Of a stretch of 64,000 nucleotides of DNA, positions 47,085 through 57,543 are shown in pieces. The number at the start of each line of letters is the position of its first letter. The stretch's first letter is position 1. The notes below the pieces were generated by a model. The model saw only the letters and a list, made by a program, of their open reading frames with translations. It did no database searches and was not told the origin of the DNA. Source of the stretch: Ahaetulla prasina (Eukaryota > Chordata > Lepidosauria > Squamata > Colubridae); the NCBI RefSeq assembly GCF_028640845.1, contig NC_080540.1:135622420-135686419 (forward strand). The letters are read 5' to 3'. The translations under genes were made by a program, and so were the position numbers.

Positions 47085-47087
47085 TAG

Positions 47088-48086
47088 GTACGCACGCCCC
47101 TTACTTCTTCTACATCAAACACTGCAGATCTTAAATGCAAATTGATAAATGCAAGAAGCATTGTAAACAAATTGCCTGAATTTATCCTCTTGTTAAACAA
47201 TGGTATATTTGATATTATATTTGTTTGCGAAACATGGCTGAACTCATCCCTCCCTAACTCCATTATTTCAAACAAAGAGTATCATGTTTTTCGATCAGAT
47301 CGTGAAACCCGAAGAGGAGGTGGAGTGGCTATTTTTTACAAAAAGTCACTGAATCTAAAAAATATTCAAGTTGCACATAAACTTTCTCTTCCTGAAACTA
47401 TTGTATGCGACCTGTCCCTTAACATCACACTTCGATTCTTACTATGCTACAGAGCTCCTGACTACAACATCGCTCATGCAAACATGTTAACCACACTGCT
47501 AACATAGGCTACCTCTTACCCATATCCTCTCATCTTCCTGGGTGACCTTAATCTACTTTTTATTAACTGGATAACAAATGAATGTACAACTGAACCCATC
47601 CATACTACACTATACAACGCTGTTACAAACATAGGTCTTGAACAGCTAGTAACTAACAATACAAGACTCAACAACTGCCTTGACCTCATCTTCTGCAACA
47701 ACACAAACTCAATTTATGGACTACAAATAAAAGAACCCTTTTCCAACAGTGACCACTGCATGATAGATTTTTGTCTCAATATACGCCCTTACATAAATCG
47801 TCATAATAATAGTATTCCAAACTACAATTTCAAAAAAGCTAACTATGACCTTATAAACAACGACCTCTCATCTTTTGACTGGCAAAATCTGTTCTCAACC
47901 TGTATCACTGCTGAAGACCACTATAGAATTTTCCTACTTGAAATGTCAATAGAGTCATTAAACTTTACATACCACAAACCACCACCAAAAAAAAAACAAA
48001 AAACACAAATTACCCATATCAATAAAAAAGCTTCAATCCAAAAAAAAAAAAAATCCTCTGGAGAAGAAACAAAAAGGGCTATGTAG
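47088..48086 (+). pseudogene. LINE endonuclease domain, broken
   Basis: One frame (47088-48086), interrupted only by a TAG at 47505-47507, gives an apurinic-type endonuclease that would nick target DNA. Landmarks: LINARSIVNKLPEF, the metal-binding Glu in FVCETWLNSS, GGGVAIFYK, then after the stop FLGDLNLLFINW and LDLIFCNN, and NSDHCMIDF with the catalytic Asp-His. The core residues (Glu, Asp-Leu-Asn, Ser-Asp-His) are still in place. An A-run of 13 at about 48039-48051 marks the first frameshift toward the reverse transcriptase part: the next frame resumes as YVANFKNRYRNICNQIKTE. Confidence 0.85.
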
Positions 48087-48389
48087 CAAATTTCAAAAAC
48101 CGCTACAGAAATATATGCAACCAAATAAAAACTGAATGCACCAATTACCACACCAAGCAAGAAGAAGACCTTTTGCGCACAAATTCCTATCGTGCTTTTT
48201 ATAATTTTGTGAACAACAAACTTAAAGACTCGAGATCCATCCCACCACTAAAAGAATCTAACGGCAAAGAATATAATGATGAAACAGTTAAAGCAAACCT
48301 CTTTAACACATTCTTTGGCTCAGTCTTGTTAACAGTAATGGCTCATACCCGACATTCCCCAATCGTACCAACAATGAGTACAACAACCT

Positions 48390-49912
48390 AACACATATAG
48401 ACTTCACAGAAGATAATGTTGAAAAAGCTCCCCACAAACTGAAACCATCCCTATTTATTGGACCTGATGGACTATGTGCATACTTCTTAAAAAAACATTC
48501 CACTAATATAGCAGAACCCCTAAGCATAATCTTTGAAAAAGCTTTCACGACCAGTTCTCTTCCCAAACTTCCCAAACCCACGGTCATCCCTGTCTTCAAA
48601 AAAGGAGACCCCAGCCTAGTTGAAAATTACAGACCAATCTCTCTATGCTGCATCACCTGCAAAGTAATGGAATCTATCATCAACCAATCCATCACCCTCC
48701 ACCTAAAAACAACCAACCAACTCTCTAATAAACAATTTGGTTTCAGAAAAAATTTATCATGGAACTTACAACTTCTTCACTGCAAAAACATATGGACTAC
48801 AAATCTTGATCAGGGCAAAGCAATAGATGCAATCTACATAGACTTCTGTAAAGTCTTCGACTCAGTAGTACATGATAAACTTCTCCTAAAACTAAAATCC
48901 TACGGCATTTCAGGACCCCTCCACAACTGGATAACAGCTTTCCTGTCAAACAGACAACAAGTGGTCAAAATTGGCAATGCTCTATCAAATCCTGTTCCTG
49001 TCAAAAGTGGCGTTCCCCAAGGCAGCGTTCTTGGACCAACACTCTTCGTATTATACATTAATGATCTCTTGACCATATTACAAGTAATTGTGTTCTCTTT
49101 GCTGACGATGTCAAACTATTTAACATCACCAACAATACAATTATCCTTCAAAAAGACCTTGACTTTGTATCTGAATGGTCTAAAACTTGGCAACTCCAAA
49201 TCTCAACCAGCAAATGCTCAGTCTTACATATTGGAAAAAAGAACCTAAACACTAAATACAAGCTTGATGGACATTACCTTACAGATGACCCCCACCCTGT
49301 TAAAGACCTTGGAGTTTTCATATCAAATGATCTAAGTGCCAAGGCCCACTGCAACTACATAGCAAAAAAGGCTTTAAGAGTTGTAAACCTAATCTTGCGT
49401 AGCTTCTTCTCCAAAAACACTACACTACTAACTAGAGCATATAAAACATTTGCTAGACCAATTCTTGAATACAGCTCGCCTGTCTGGACCCATACCACAT
49501 TTCTGACATCAATACAATAGAACATGTCCAGAAATATTTTACAAGAAGAGTTCTCCACTCCTCTGAATACAACAAAATACCTTATGCCACCAGACTTAAA
49601 ATCCTGGGTTTAGAAAATTTAGAACTACGCCGCCTTCGACATGACGTGAGTTTAACTCATAGAATAATCTATTACAATGTCCTTCCTGTCAAAGACTACT
49701 TCAGCTTCAATTGCAACAATACAGGAGCACACAACAGATTTAAGCTTAATGTTAACCGCTCCAATCTTGATTGCAGAAAATATGACTTCACTAACAGAGT
49801 TGTTAATGTTTGGAATAAACTACCTGACTCTGTGGTCTCTTCCCAAAATCCCAAAAGCTTCAACCAAAAACTGTCTACTATTGACCTCACCCCATTTCTA
49901 AGAGGTCTGTAA
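48390..49912 (+). pseudogene. LINE reverse transcriptase and C-terminal region, broken
   Basis: The frame ending near 49085 reads IGPDGLCAYFLK, VIPVFKKGD, ENYRPISLCC, QFGFRKN, AIYIDFCKVFDSVVH and SGVPQGSVLGPTLFVLYIND. The active site FADD (TTTGCTGACGATG near 49098) lies in another frame, so a frameshift falls between the PQG block and FADD. Later pieces are KDLGVFISNDLSAKAHCN, RPILEYSSPVW, and, in the 49646-49912 frame, HRIIYYNVLPVKDYF and VVNVWNKLPDSVV, ending FLRGL. Order and content are those of a full reverse transcriptase with C-terminal tail. It cannot be translated as one product. Confidence 0.87.
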
Positions 49913-50098
49913 GGGACGTGCATAAGAGCACAAGCGTGCCTACCATTCCTGTCCTATTGTTTCCTTTCGTTATATCCAATTAATATAGTTATTACATACT
50001 CATACTTATATACATGCTTATATATAGTATAATTATTTCATGCTTATGCTTATATATACTGTGTGACAAAATAAATAAATAAATAAATAAATAAAATA

Positions 50099-50930
50099 AG
50101 GCACAACTGGGGCAGGAGAAGAGAACTCTTATTTAGAGTGGGAAAAGAAAGGACAGAATTGGCGGTGAAAGTTTTGTTAGGGAGAGGTAGGGATTGGGGA
50201 GACAGACAAGAATTACCAAGAACTTTGATAATGAAATCCTGAGCTGAGGGGGCTGACATAAAACCTGTAACTGGCACAGTTTTACACTCCCCTGTGTAAT
50301 AGGAGCCGATACTTTATACTTAGAGCACCCAACGTGACCATTATATAAATCAAGGCTGCTTTGCTAATGGGAGAAAAGGAATATTTATTGGCAGAATTAC
50401 TTTATAGTAGCAATCCCCTACATTTTGGGGCATAATATGAATTTTCAGGAAGTGTCGCAGGCATTTTCATAAAAATGGATGAATTCAGGTTAGATCTTTC
50501 TTAATTTCACTCGACTTTTACTTGTCCAATATTCATGGTTCCATTTCCTTATTTCAAGTAAACCTTAGACCTATTTTAAGGTTAAACCTGACAAACTGAA
50601 CTAAAGCCACCTCCTTGTAAATGTCACAATGGAGGACTGCAATGTTCAGCTGCTTGTCTCCCGTAGGTGAACCGGGAGCTGGAAAAGAAGCTCACTCATA
50701 AAATCTGTTTTTGGATTTCAACCCCATCCTCCACTTTGGCCATCATGATGACCAGGTGCTATTCCTGGACTGAAGTTTTTTGGATTCTCCTGCCACTTTC
50801 CCCCTACTGACAATGCAAGAAAGCAACCATTAATCGGTCTCCCTTTTGTGGGCACATCCTTTTGATGACTGGTGAAAAAAACTGACTCCTTTTTTTCATG
50901 GGATAGAAGGGGGAACCTGACTGAATTCTG
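50099..50930. other. Unassigned sequence
   Basis: Nothing recognised. Confidence 0.3.
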
Positions 50931-50937
50931 GTTAATT

Positions 50938-51200
50938 TGGAGAGTCCTTGGTGCTCTCTGAGCTTGATTGTTTGCTTGCAGATGTTTCATTAGAAGACAA
51001 CATTTGTAGCTCAGAGCTGAACTGTGGAGTCCTTGCTGCTCGCTGAGCTTGGTTGCTTGCTTACAGAATTTCATTACCTGACTACATCAATACTAGTGAA
51101 TATGGGGTTTGCTCTCTGTTTATATACAGGAGCTTGCCCTGCCAGTATTTGGGTCCCTCCCTTGGTAGTTCCTTGATTAGGGTATTGTTTTCTGCTTGAT
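50938..51200. repeat. Tandem pair of GAGTCCTTGGTGCTCTCTGA units plus flanking repeat
   Basis: Two diverged copies (about 50940-51027 and 51028-51085) each have GAGTCCTTG..GCTC, TGAGCTTG.TTG.TTGCTT and CAGA..TTTCATTA. The sequence after them repeats CCTTGGTAGTTCCTTG. It looks like an old interspersed repeat, possibly the end of a Penelope-like element; this class is a guess. Confidence 0.45.
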
Positions 51201-51237
51201 TGTTTGTCTGCTTGATTGTCCTTGGTATCCTGTTTCC

Positions 51238-51363
51238 CTGAAAATAAGATCCTGTCTTATACTTTTTTTGAACCCTGAAATAAGCACTTGGCCTTATTGC
51301 CATGTGCTCAAAAGCCCGATTGGGCTTATTATCAGGGGATGCCTTATTTTGGGGAAAACAGGG
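51238..51363. mobile_element. Short MITE with CCTGTTTCCC termini, TA target
   Basis: Bounded by TA (51236-51237 and 51364-51365). Starts TCCTGTTTCCCTGAAAATAA and ends TTATTTTGGGGAAAACAGGG. Removing the element and one TA restores CCTTGGTAGTTCCTTG, which is present uninterrupted at 51160-51175, so the empty site is known. No coding capacity. Confidence 0.85.
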
Positions 51364-51365
51364 TA

Positions 51366-52655
51366 GTTCCTTGTTTATATGCAATAGATTTATATACAGT
51401 AGGGCACACACTGCTATATATAGATAAGGAGCAAACTGCATACCTCCTAGCATTGATGATACTGTATAATCAAGTAATGAAATGTTTACTAAAAAAACCC
51501 ACCTTCTCATGACAGGCAGCCCTGCACAAAATAGCTGGAGACAGGTACACGCCCACCGTAGCATAAATCAACCAATGGGAATGAAGGTATTTACATAAGC
51601 TGTCATGAAGCACAGCAGGTGAATCCGATTCCCTGGTTTCAAATGGCAGGAGAGAAATCACTCATTTTGATGTAAAGCAAGAAAACTCAGGTGAGGATTG
51701 GGAAAAGTTAAAGCATCATGTCCTTGTCCTGTCCAATAGGAGGCGGTCTAGATCAGAAGTGCAGATCAGTCCTAAGCAGAGATATCAATAACCATTTTAC
51801 TTTGTTTGATCCACCGGCAAAGTTTTAGAGTTCTGATGCAAGTCCTACTTGTCTTACAATACCTATAAAAGCTTAAAGTTGCCAGAATTTTCCTTTTTCA
51901 AAGGATGTGGAGGAATTGTTCCTGCAGCATCACTCATTTGTCTTCCCTCCCCCTCGCTATTACATTACTGAGATTCTGCAGCACTAAATCCAGTGCTTCT
52001 TTAATCAAGAAATCTGAAATTTCAAGCTATGTCAATTATGTGAGTCTCATTGTCTAGGATGATGAGTTCAAGAAGTGGGGTTATAATAAAGAATCGAGCC
52101 TTCATAATGATCTGCAGTGGTCTCTCCAACATTTTCATATTCCTGGTCACATTTCTAGCCCCTCCCCCAATTGTTCATCTCTTTCAGCCACATCCTCCCT
52201 CCTTCCCCCGTTTTAGGGCTTCTCTCTTTGTCCCTCCCTCTTGGGACCCTTCAGTCATTTCACCTTCTCTTAAAGCTCCCCATTCCTGCATTCCTGAGTC
52301 AGCTTTAGTTGCAGGAAAGGGAGCAGGGCAGCAGAAGAATTTAATTGTGTGTCAAAATTAAATCTCTTTTGATGAAGAACAATTCAACTCCAGCTCCGTC
52401 TAATCAAATTAACGAAGTCTTTTTTGATTTTCAATTATCTCTTTCACCAAAACACTTTATCTTAAAGTCCTGTGATGTTGCTGAAAAGTCTCGGCTAACA
52501 ATTAAGGCAGGGTGACCACTAGCCCTTTCCGCCTCTCTTCTCGACTTTATAGCTCTGGAGGGGCAAGAGCAGCAAAAAATTGCAAGGGTTTGCTTGTTCC
52601 ACCTGCCCATGTTTCCAGAACGCCCTGCATGGAGCAGTAAGTTCTCCAGCGCTCA
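51366..52655. other. Unassigned sequence
   Basis: Nothing recognised. Short frames only. Confidence 0.3.
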
Positions 52656-52660
52656 GCATA

Positions 52661-53985
52661 TTTATTTATTTAAATTTTTATACCGCCCTTCTCCCGAAGG
52701 ACTCAGGGCGGTGTACAGCCAAAGATAAAAACAATAAAGTATACAAAGTTAAAATATCAATTTAAAAAACATATTCAATAATGGCCGAATTAAAACCGTC
52801 AATTGACCCAACCTAAATTAACCCATATAAAATTACAAAAAGTTAAAATTTAAAATTTAAAAATCAGGCCAGTCCCGCTTGGATGAATAAGTAAGTTTTT
52901 AATTCCCGGCGAAAGGTCCGAAGGTTAGATATTTGGCGCAAACTGGGGGGAAGTTCATTCCAGAGGGTAGGTGCTCCAACAGAGAAGGTCTTTCCCCTGG
53001 GGGCCGCCAGCCGGCATTGCTTGGCGGACGGCACCCTGAGAAGACCCTCTCTGTGGGAGCGTACAGGTCGATGGGAGGCATAAGGTAACAGCAGGCGGTC
53101 CCGTAAGTACCCGGGCCCTAAGCCATGGAGCGCTTTGAAGGTGGTAACCAGAACCTTGAAGCGCACCCGAAAGACCACAGGTAGCCAGTGCAGACTGTGC
53201 AGGAGCGGTGTTACCCGGGAGCAGCGTGCAGCTCCCTCGATCACCCGCGCAGCTGCATTCTGGACTAACTGGAGTCTCCGAGTGCACTTCAGGGGTAGCC
53301 CCATGTAGAGAGCATTGCAATAATCCAGGCAGTGGCGAGCATGAGTGACCGTGCATAAGGCATCCCAGTCCAGAAAGGGACGCAACTGGCGAACCAGGCG
53401 AACCTGGTAAAAGGCTCTCCTGGAGACGGCCGCCAAGTGATCTTCAAACAACAGCCGTCCGTCCAGGAGAACGCCCAAGTTGCGTACCCTCTCTGTTGGG
53501 GCCAGTGACTTGCCCCCAACAGACAGCCGCAGTTGCAGCTGACTGTACTGGGGTGCCGGCATCCACAGCCACTCCGTCTTGGATGGATTGAGTCTGAGTC
53601 TGTTTCTCCCCATCCAGACCCATACGGCCTCCAGGCAACGGGACAGCACTTCGACAGCTTCGTTGGGGTGGCCCGGGGTGGAAAAGTACAGCTGAGTGTC
53701 ATCAGCGTACAGCTGATAATTCACCCCGAAGCCGCTGATGACCTCACACAACGGCTTCATGTAGATGTTGAACAGGAGAGGTGAGAGAATCGACCCCTGA
53801 GGCACCCCACAAGTAAGGCGCCTCGCGGTCGATCTCTGCCCTCCTGTCAACACCGTCTGCGACCGGTCAGAGAGATAGGAGGAGAACCACCGATAAACGG
53901 TGCCTCCCACTCCCAAACTCTCCAACCGGCGCAGCTGGATACCATGGTCGATGGTATCAAAAGCCGATGAAAGATCTAACATATA
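52661..53985 (-). mobile_element. L2-like LINE copy C, 5'-truncated
   Basis: Minus-strand element: open coding part, A/T-rich 3' UTR, hairpin (plus strand TACCGCCCTTCTCCCGAAGG then ACTCAGGGCGGTGTACAGC) and a (TTTA)n tail at 52661-52678. The 3' UTR matches the fragment at 38924-39090. It differs from copies A and B, so it is a second subfamily. Confidence 0.9.
52864..53979 (-). CDS. L2-like reverse transcriptase C-terminal part, open frame
   Basis: The frame extends from 54051 but LINE protein begins at about residue 25 with LDLSSAFDTIDHG, part of the catalytic palm. CGVPQGSILSPLLFNIYMKP follows at 81-100 and the active site YADD at 115-118. Then come RNRLRLNPSKTEWLWMP, RNLGVLLDGRL, LVQNAAARVIEGAARCSRVT and the C-terminal GAPTLWNELPPSLRQ and RRELKTYLFIQAGLA. 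Compared with copies A and B it lacks the first third of the reverse transcriptase and has QLYADDTQLYF in place of HLYADDTQLYI. A small deletion at HARHCLDYCN (copy A: HALVTSRLDYCN) is in frame. No stops, so it is probably fairly young, but truncation rules out function. Confidence 0.9.
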   Translation of the reverse strand, partial: LDLSSAFDTIDHGIQLRRLESLGVGGTVYRWFSSYLSDRSQTVLTGGQRSTARRLTCGVPQGSILSPLLFNIYMKPLCEVISGFGVNYQLYADDTQLYFSTPGHPNEAVEVLSRCLEAVWVWMGRNRLRLNPSKTEWLWMPAPQYSQLQLRLSVGGKSLAPTERVRNLGVLLDGRLLFEDHLAAVSRRAFYQVRLVRQLRPFLDWDALCTVTHARHCLDYCNALYMGLPLKCTRRLQLVQNAAARVIEGAARCSRVTPLLHSLHWLPVVFRVRFKVLVTTFKALHGLGPGYLRDRLLLPYASHRPVRSHREGLLRVPSAKQCRLAAPRGKTFSVGAPTLWNELPPSLRQISNLRTFRRELKTYLFIQAGLA

Positions 53986-53990
53986 TGAAA

Positions 53991-54484
53991 TCTGTTGTGC
54001 AACAAACATCATAGCCTCTAAGACAGCCATGGGATGTATCAATAATTTCACCTCTGAATCTCACTCTCTCCCTTCCAGTCTCCCCCATTTCCCCCAAACT
54101 CCTTCCAAAGGTTCTCGCTTGAGAAAATTAGCTTCCTGGTCATCCAGCTTTGACAAAAGCCTTTTCAGCAACTGCAAACATTGCCAGGACCAACAGTATT
54201 CCTATCATCAAATGCCATGTAAGAATTAAAAAAAAAAAATCTGGCTTCAGAAACAGAGCTGGACCTGAGGCTCAGTATATTTGCATGAATTATTTTGCAA
54301 GGAATGCAAATCCAACTCAGATTAAGCATTTTATGCTATATAGTTTGATGGACAATGACCTGCTTGATGGCTAAACCTGTATTCTGGTCCTCGCTGTGGA
54401 CCTACCAATTGCAATAGGACCATAATACCCTTAAATAATTGAAAAGGGAAAGGAGGGGGGAATAAGACAATTTTATAAAATAAA
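53991..54484. other. Unassigned sequence
   Basis: Nothing recognised. Confidence 0.3.
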
Positions 54485-54485
54485 T

Positions 54486-54905
54486 GTATGGCTGTGAAAG
54501 TTGGATCATAAGAAAGGCTGAGTGCCAAGAATTGAGGCCTTTGAACTCTGGTGCTGGAGAAGACTCCTACGAGTCCCTTGGACTGCAAGGCAATCAAACC
54601 AGTCAGTTCTAGAGGAGATCAATCCTGACTGCTCTTTAGAAGGCCAGATTTTGAAGATGAAACTCAAATACTTTGGCCACCTAATGAAGAAGAAGGACTC
54701 ACTGAAGGAGAGCCTAATGCTGGGAAAGATTGAAGGCAAAAGGAGGAGGAGACGACAGAGAATGAGGTGGCTGGATGGAGTCACTGAAGCAGTAGGCGTA
54801 AGCTTAAATGGACTCCAGAGGATGGTAGAGGACAGGAAGACCTGGAGGAACGTTGTCCATGGGGTCACGATGGGTTGCACATGACTTCGCAACTAAACAA
54901 CATAA
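54486..54905 (+). mobile_element. BovB (RTE clade) LINE 3' end, second copy
   Basis: Starts with MYGCESWIIRKAECQ, shifts frame by a small indel near 54525, then AFELWCWRRLLRVPWTARQS, LEGQILKMKLKYFGHLMKKK, RQRMRWLDGVTEAV and MVEDRKTWRNVVHGVTMGCT with a stop at about 54884. The 3' end GGGTTGCACATGACTTCGCA is followed by an A-rich tail. It extends about 40 codons further upstream than the copy at 2524-2890 and is closely similar over the shared part. Only the C-terminal region remains. Confidence 0.9.
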
Positions 54906-57374
54906 AATAAAATCATCAGTTACTGAATATAATTTTTTCATTATACTGATTAAGCAGAGTCTAATTTGGGTTTCCCCTATATTGTGTCCAAAGGTATCTA
55001 CAATAATTTGTAAAAAAAATTCAGTAAAACTGTACTAGAAGTTCTCCTATCAACCGCCTGTGCTATAAAGGCTTCAGTCAGTAGATTGCATTGCCTCTCA
55101 ATACACAATGAGCTTTGAGCTATGCTAAAAAGAAATCTGATTCTGCATGATCTCTGACCACAGATAGATAGAATTATCTATTCTATCCAAAGAAGAAGAA
55201 AAAGATCAAAATAATGATTTGTAAGCAGAAGAGTGAGCATGTTAATCAATCCTTTCGCCTATATGTTTTGTGGGCAATTTTCCAAGAAGGTCAAGATCTT
55301 CTGTCAATTAAAAATATCACTTTCTTGATTTTGGATCAACTCTTTGAGATGAGCTTTGTAAATGTACCATGTTCCCCCCATTTCCCCCCATTTATTTCCT
55401 TCCTTCTTTCCTCTTTTTCTGTTGGTGGTTCTGGATTATCTCTCCTCCACAAACCAGCAGAGCTTACTTAAAAATCCCTCCTTAAGAAGCTTTTTCTGAC
55501 TCTCAGACAATGGGCAACATTAATTGGCTTTAATCAGTTTCTTTTAAGCACAGCTTCCAACCATCCCTTCCTCTCTTCTGGTTGGTGCTTTGTATTAGCT
55601 TTTACCCATCTTATAAATCCAGCACATATATCACTTAATAAAATGACAATTAATAACTCCACCAAGGAGCTTGAAAAGCAAATCAATAACCATGCAATAA
55701 CGTTCTGCAAAAATATACTGTGTGCAATGGCTTCTTTGTAATATTCGGGGCAACACCATTAGGGCTAAAACTCTCAGTCAAGAAACACTGTAAAATGGAC
55801 TCTTTTAACACAACAATTTGAAAGCTGCGGACGAAGCACGTGAAGGAAAAATGAGAAAGGACTGCCAGTGAGCACCATGGCAAGCTAGATGTACTACACA
55901 AAAAGGAGAGCCTTTCTGACAGCGATCGTGGTTGAATGCTGTATCCAGAACAACAAAATCTCTCTGGATAAAAAGGAGATCATGAGATAACCCACATGTG
56001 GATCACAGGAATTGTGGTTGTGTATCAACTCATGACTTGAGTGGCTGGGAATCAAGGCGTACCATCTAAGCTCAAAGTTGTAAAACAGTCCCTTAAGGAC
56101 AAAAGGCTTGACTGAGTCTCATATCTTAATCACTTTGGATTACCCTTTTATTGATTTGGAAATATGAAAGAGCTTTGGGATCAGCAAGTTTCTACTGTAT
56201 TCACTAGTTGAGTCATCTCTTTCTTATTGAAAGAAGTTTTAAGTATAATTTTAAGAACTTGGGAAAATATTATTTTTGGAATATAGCAAAAGGGTTTTTA
56301 CAATATTGATTTTGGAAAGATAAAAATAAACTATAGGTCCAGAGAGATTTGGAATAAATGTTTGAAATTAATTATAAAATCCTTCCCATGGGAAACTGGA
56401 TGTTTACATTCTTTGGGAAAAAAATGTCATAAATTGGATCTTTGGTAGATGGGCACTAGAAGATCTATTCCATTATTGAAAGACTAAGTAATGCCATGGA
56501 AAGAGAAACAAATTTCACTTGGCAAAAATGAAATTGATTTAAATGTGAGCTTAAAAATGAAATTTTTAAAAAAGTATATAGAATAAAGTCAACTGAACAT
56601 GCAAATGAAGCCAGCTGATGTTTTAATAATTAAAAAGGATTTATGAGTAATAGAAGAGTAGCTTGTACAATCTTTCTATATTGGATTTACCAAAAGAGTC
56701 TTGTTAATGTTATTTGTGATTTTGTGAGAAAATACAAAAGGAAAATGGAAAGACATTAAGTGTTGGCATATGATTTGAATGGGCTTAAGATCAAAATACT
56801 TGAGAGTAAGGAGAAAGAATATAAAGTGGGTTTATCTCACCAAAGTTACAATAGGTTATTTTTGACAGCCTTTAAAGAATCTTTTTTGACTTTTTAAAGG
56901 TTTTGTTCTCTAGATGAGAGTTCTATTTCTGGCAAAAAAAAAAAAATCTGATTATGGAAGATGTTTTAAGGTTTTGCTTTAATAATAAATAGTTATATGT
57001 TAAAAACATTATTTCTTATATTTTAAATTTATCTGATTTCTGGCAATTACTCCTGGTAACTTTTATTGGGTTTTTTATTTATTGTATTTAATTGATGAAA
57101 TTTGGAGATTTGTTTAAGAATATAAAAAGAGATATAGATGTAAAGAAAGAAAATTAAGTGGTTTTATTAGAATAGGTTTATAATAGATAGGTGGTTATTT
57201 TTTGTAACCCTTAGTGGACTTTTGCTAATTAAGATGAATGAGGATTTAAAGATATGTTTATAGAGAATGAGGTGAAGAGATCATTTGTTATATTTTATAA
57301 AATGGCAATGTGTTGTTAAAGTTGAGGAAGTAAACTTTTCCTTTTTTTCTTTTTTCATCTTTTCTGTTTTATCT
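54906..57374. other. Unassigned AT-rich sequence
   Basis: No gene recognised. The part 56180-57360 is markedly AT-rich with many ATTAAG/AAAGA words and may be an old LINE, which I cannot show. Confidence 0.3.
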
Positions 57375-57543
57375 TTTGCAGTGTTTGTTTGTTCTTTTGC
57401 ATTTATATTCCGCCCTTCTCCGAAGACTCAGGGCGGCTTACACTATGTCAAATAATAGTCTTCATCCATTTGTATATTATATACAAAGTCAACTTATTGC
57501 CCCCAACAATCTGGGTCCTCATTTTACCTACCTTATAAAGGAT

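Larger units (their letters stand above)
46920..50098 (+). mobile_element. Nearly complete APE-type LINE (CR1/Rex group)
   Basis: About 3.2 kb: Gln/Pro-rich start, endonuclease, reverse transcriptase, C-terminal domain, short 3' UTR and an (AAAT)n tail. The 3' end is shared with 25811-25940. Broken by in-frame stops and several frameshifts, so inactive. Which clade (Rex1/Babar, Kiri or a CR1 relative) cannot be settled by eye. Confidence 0.88.
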
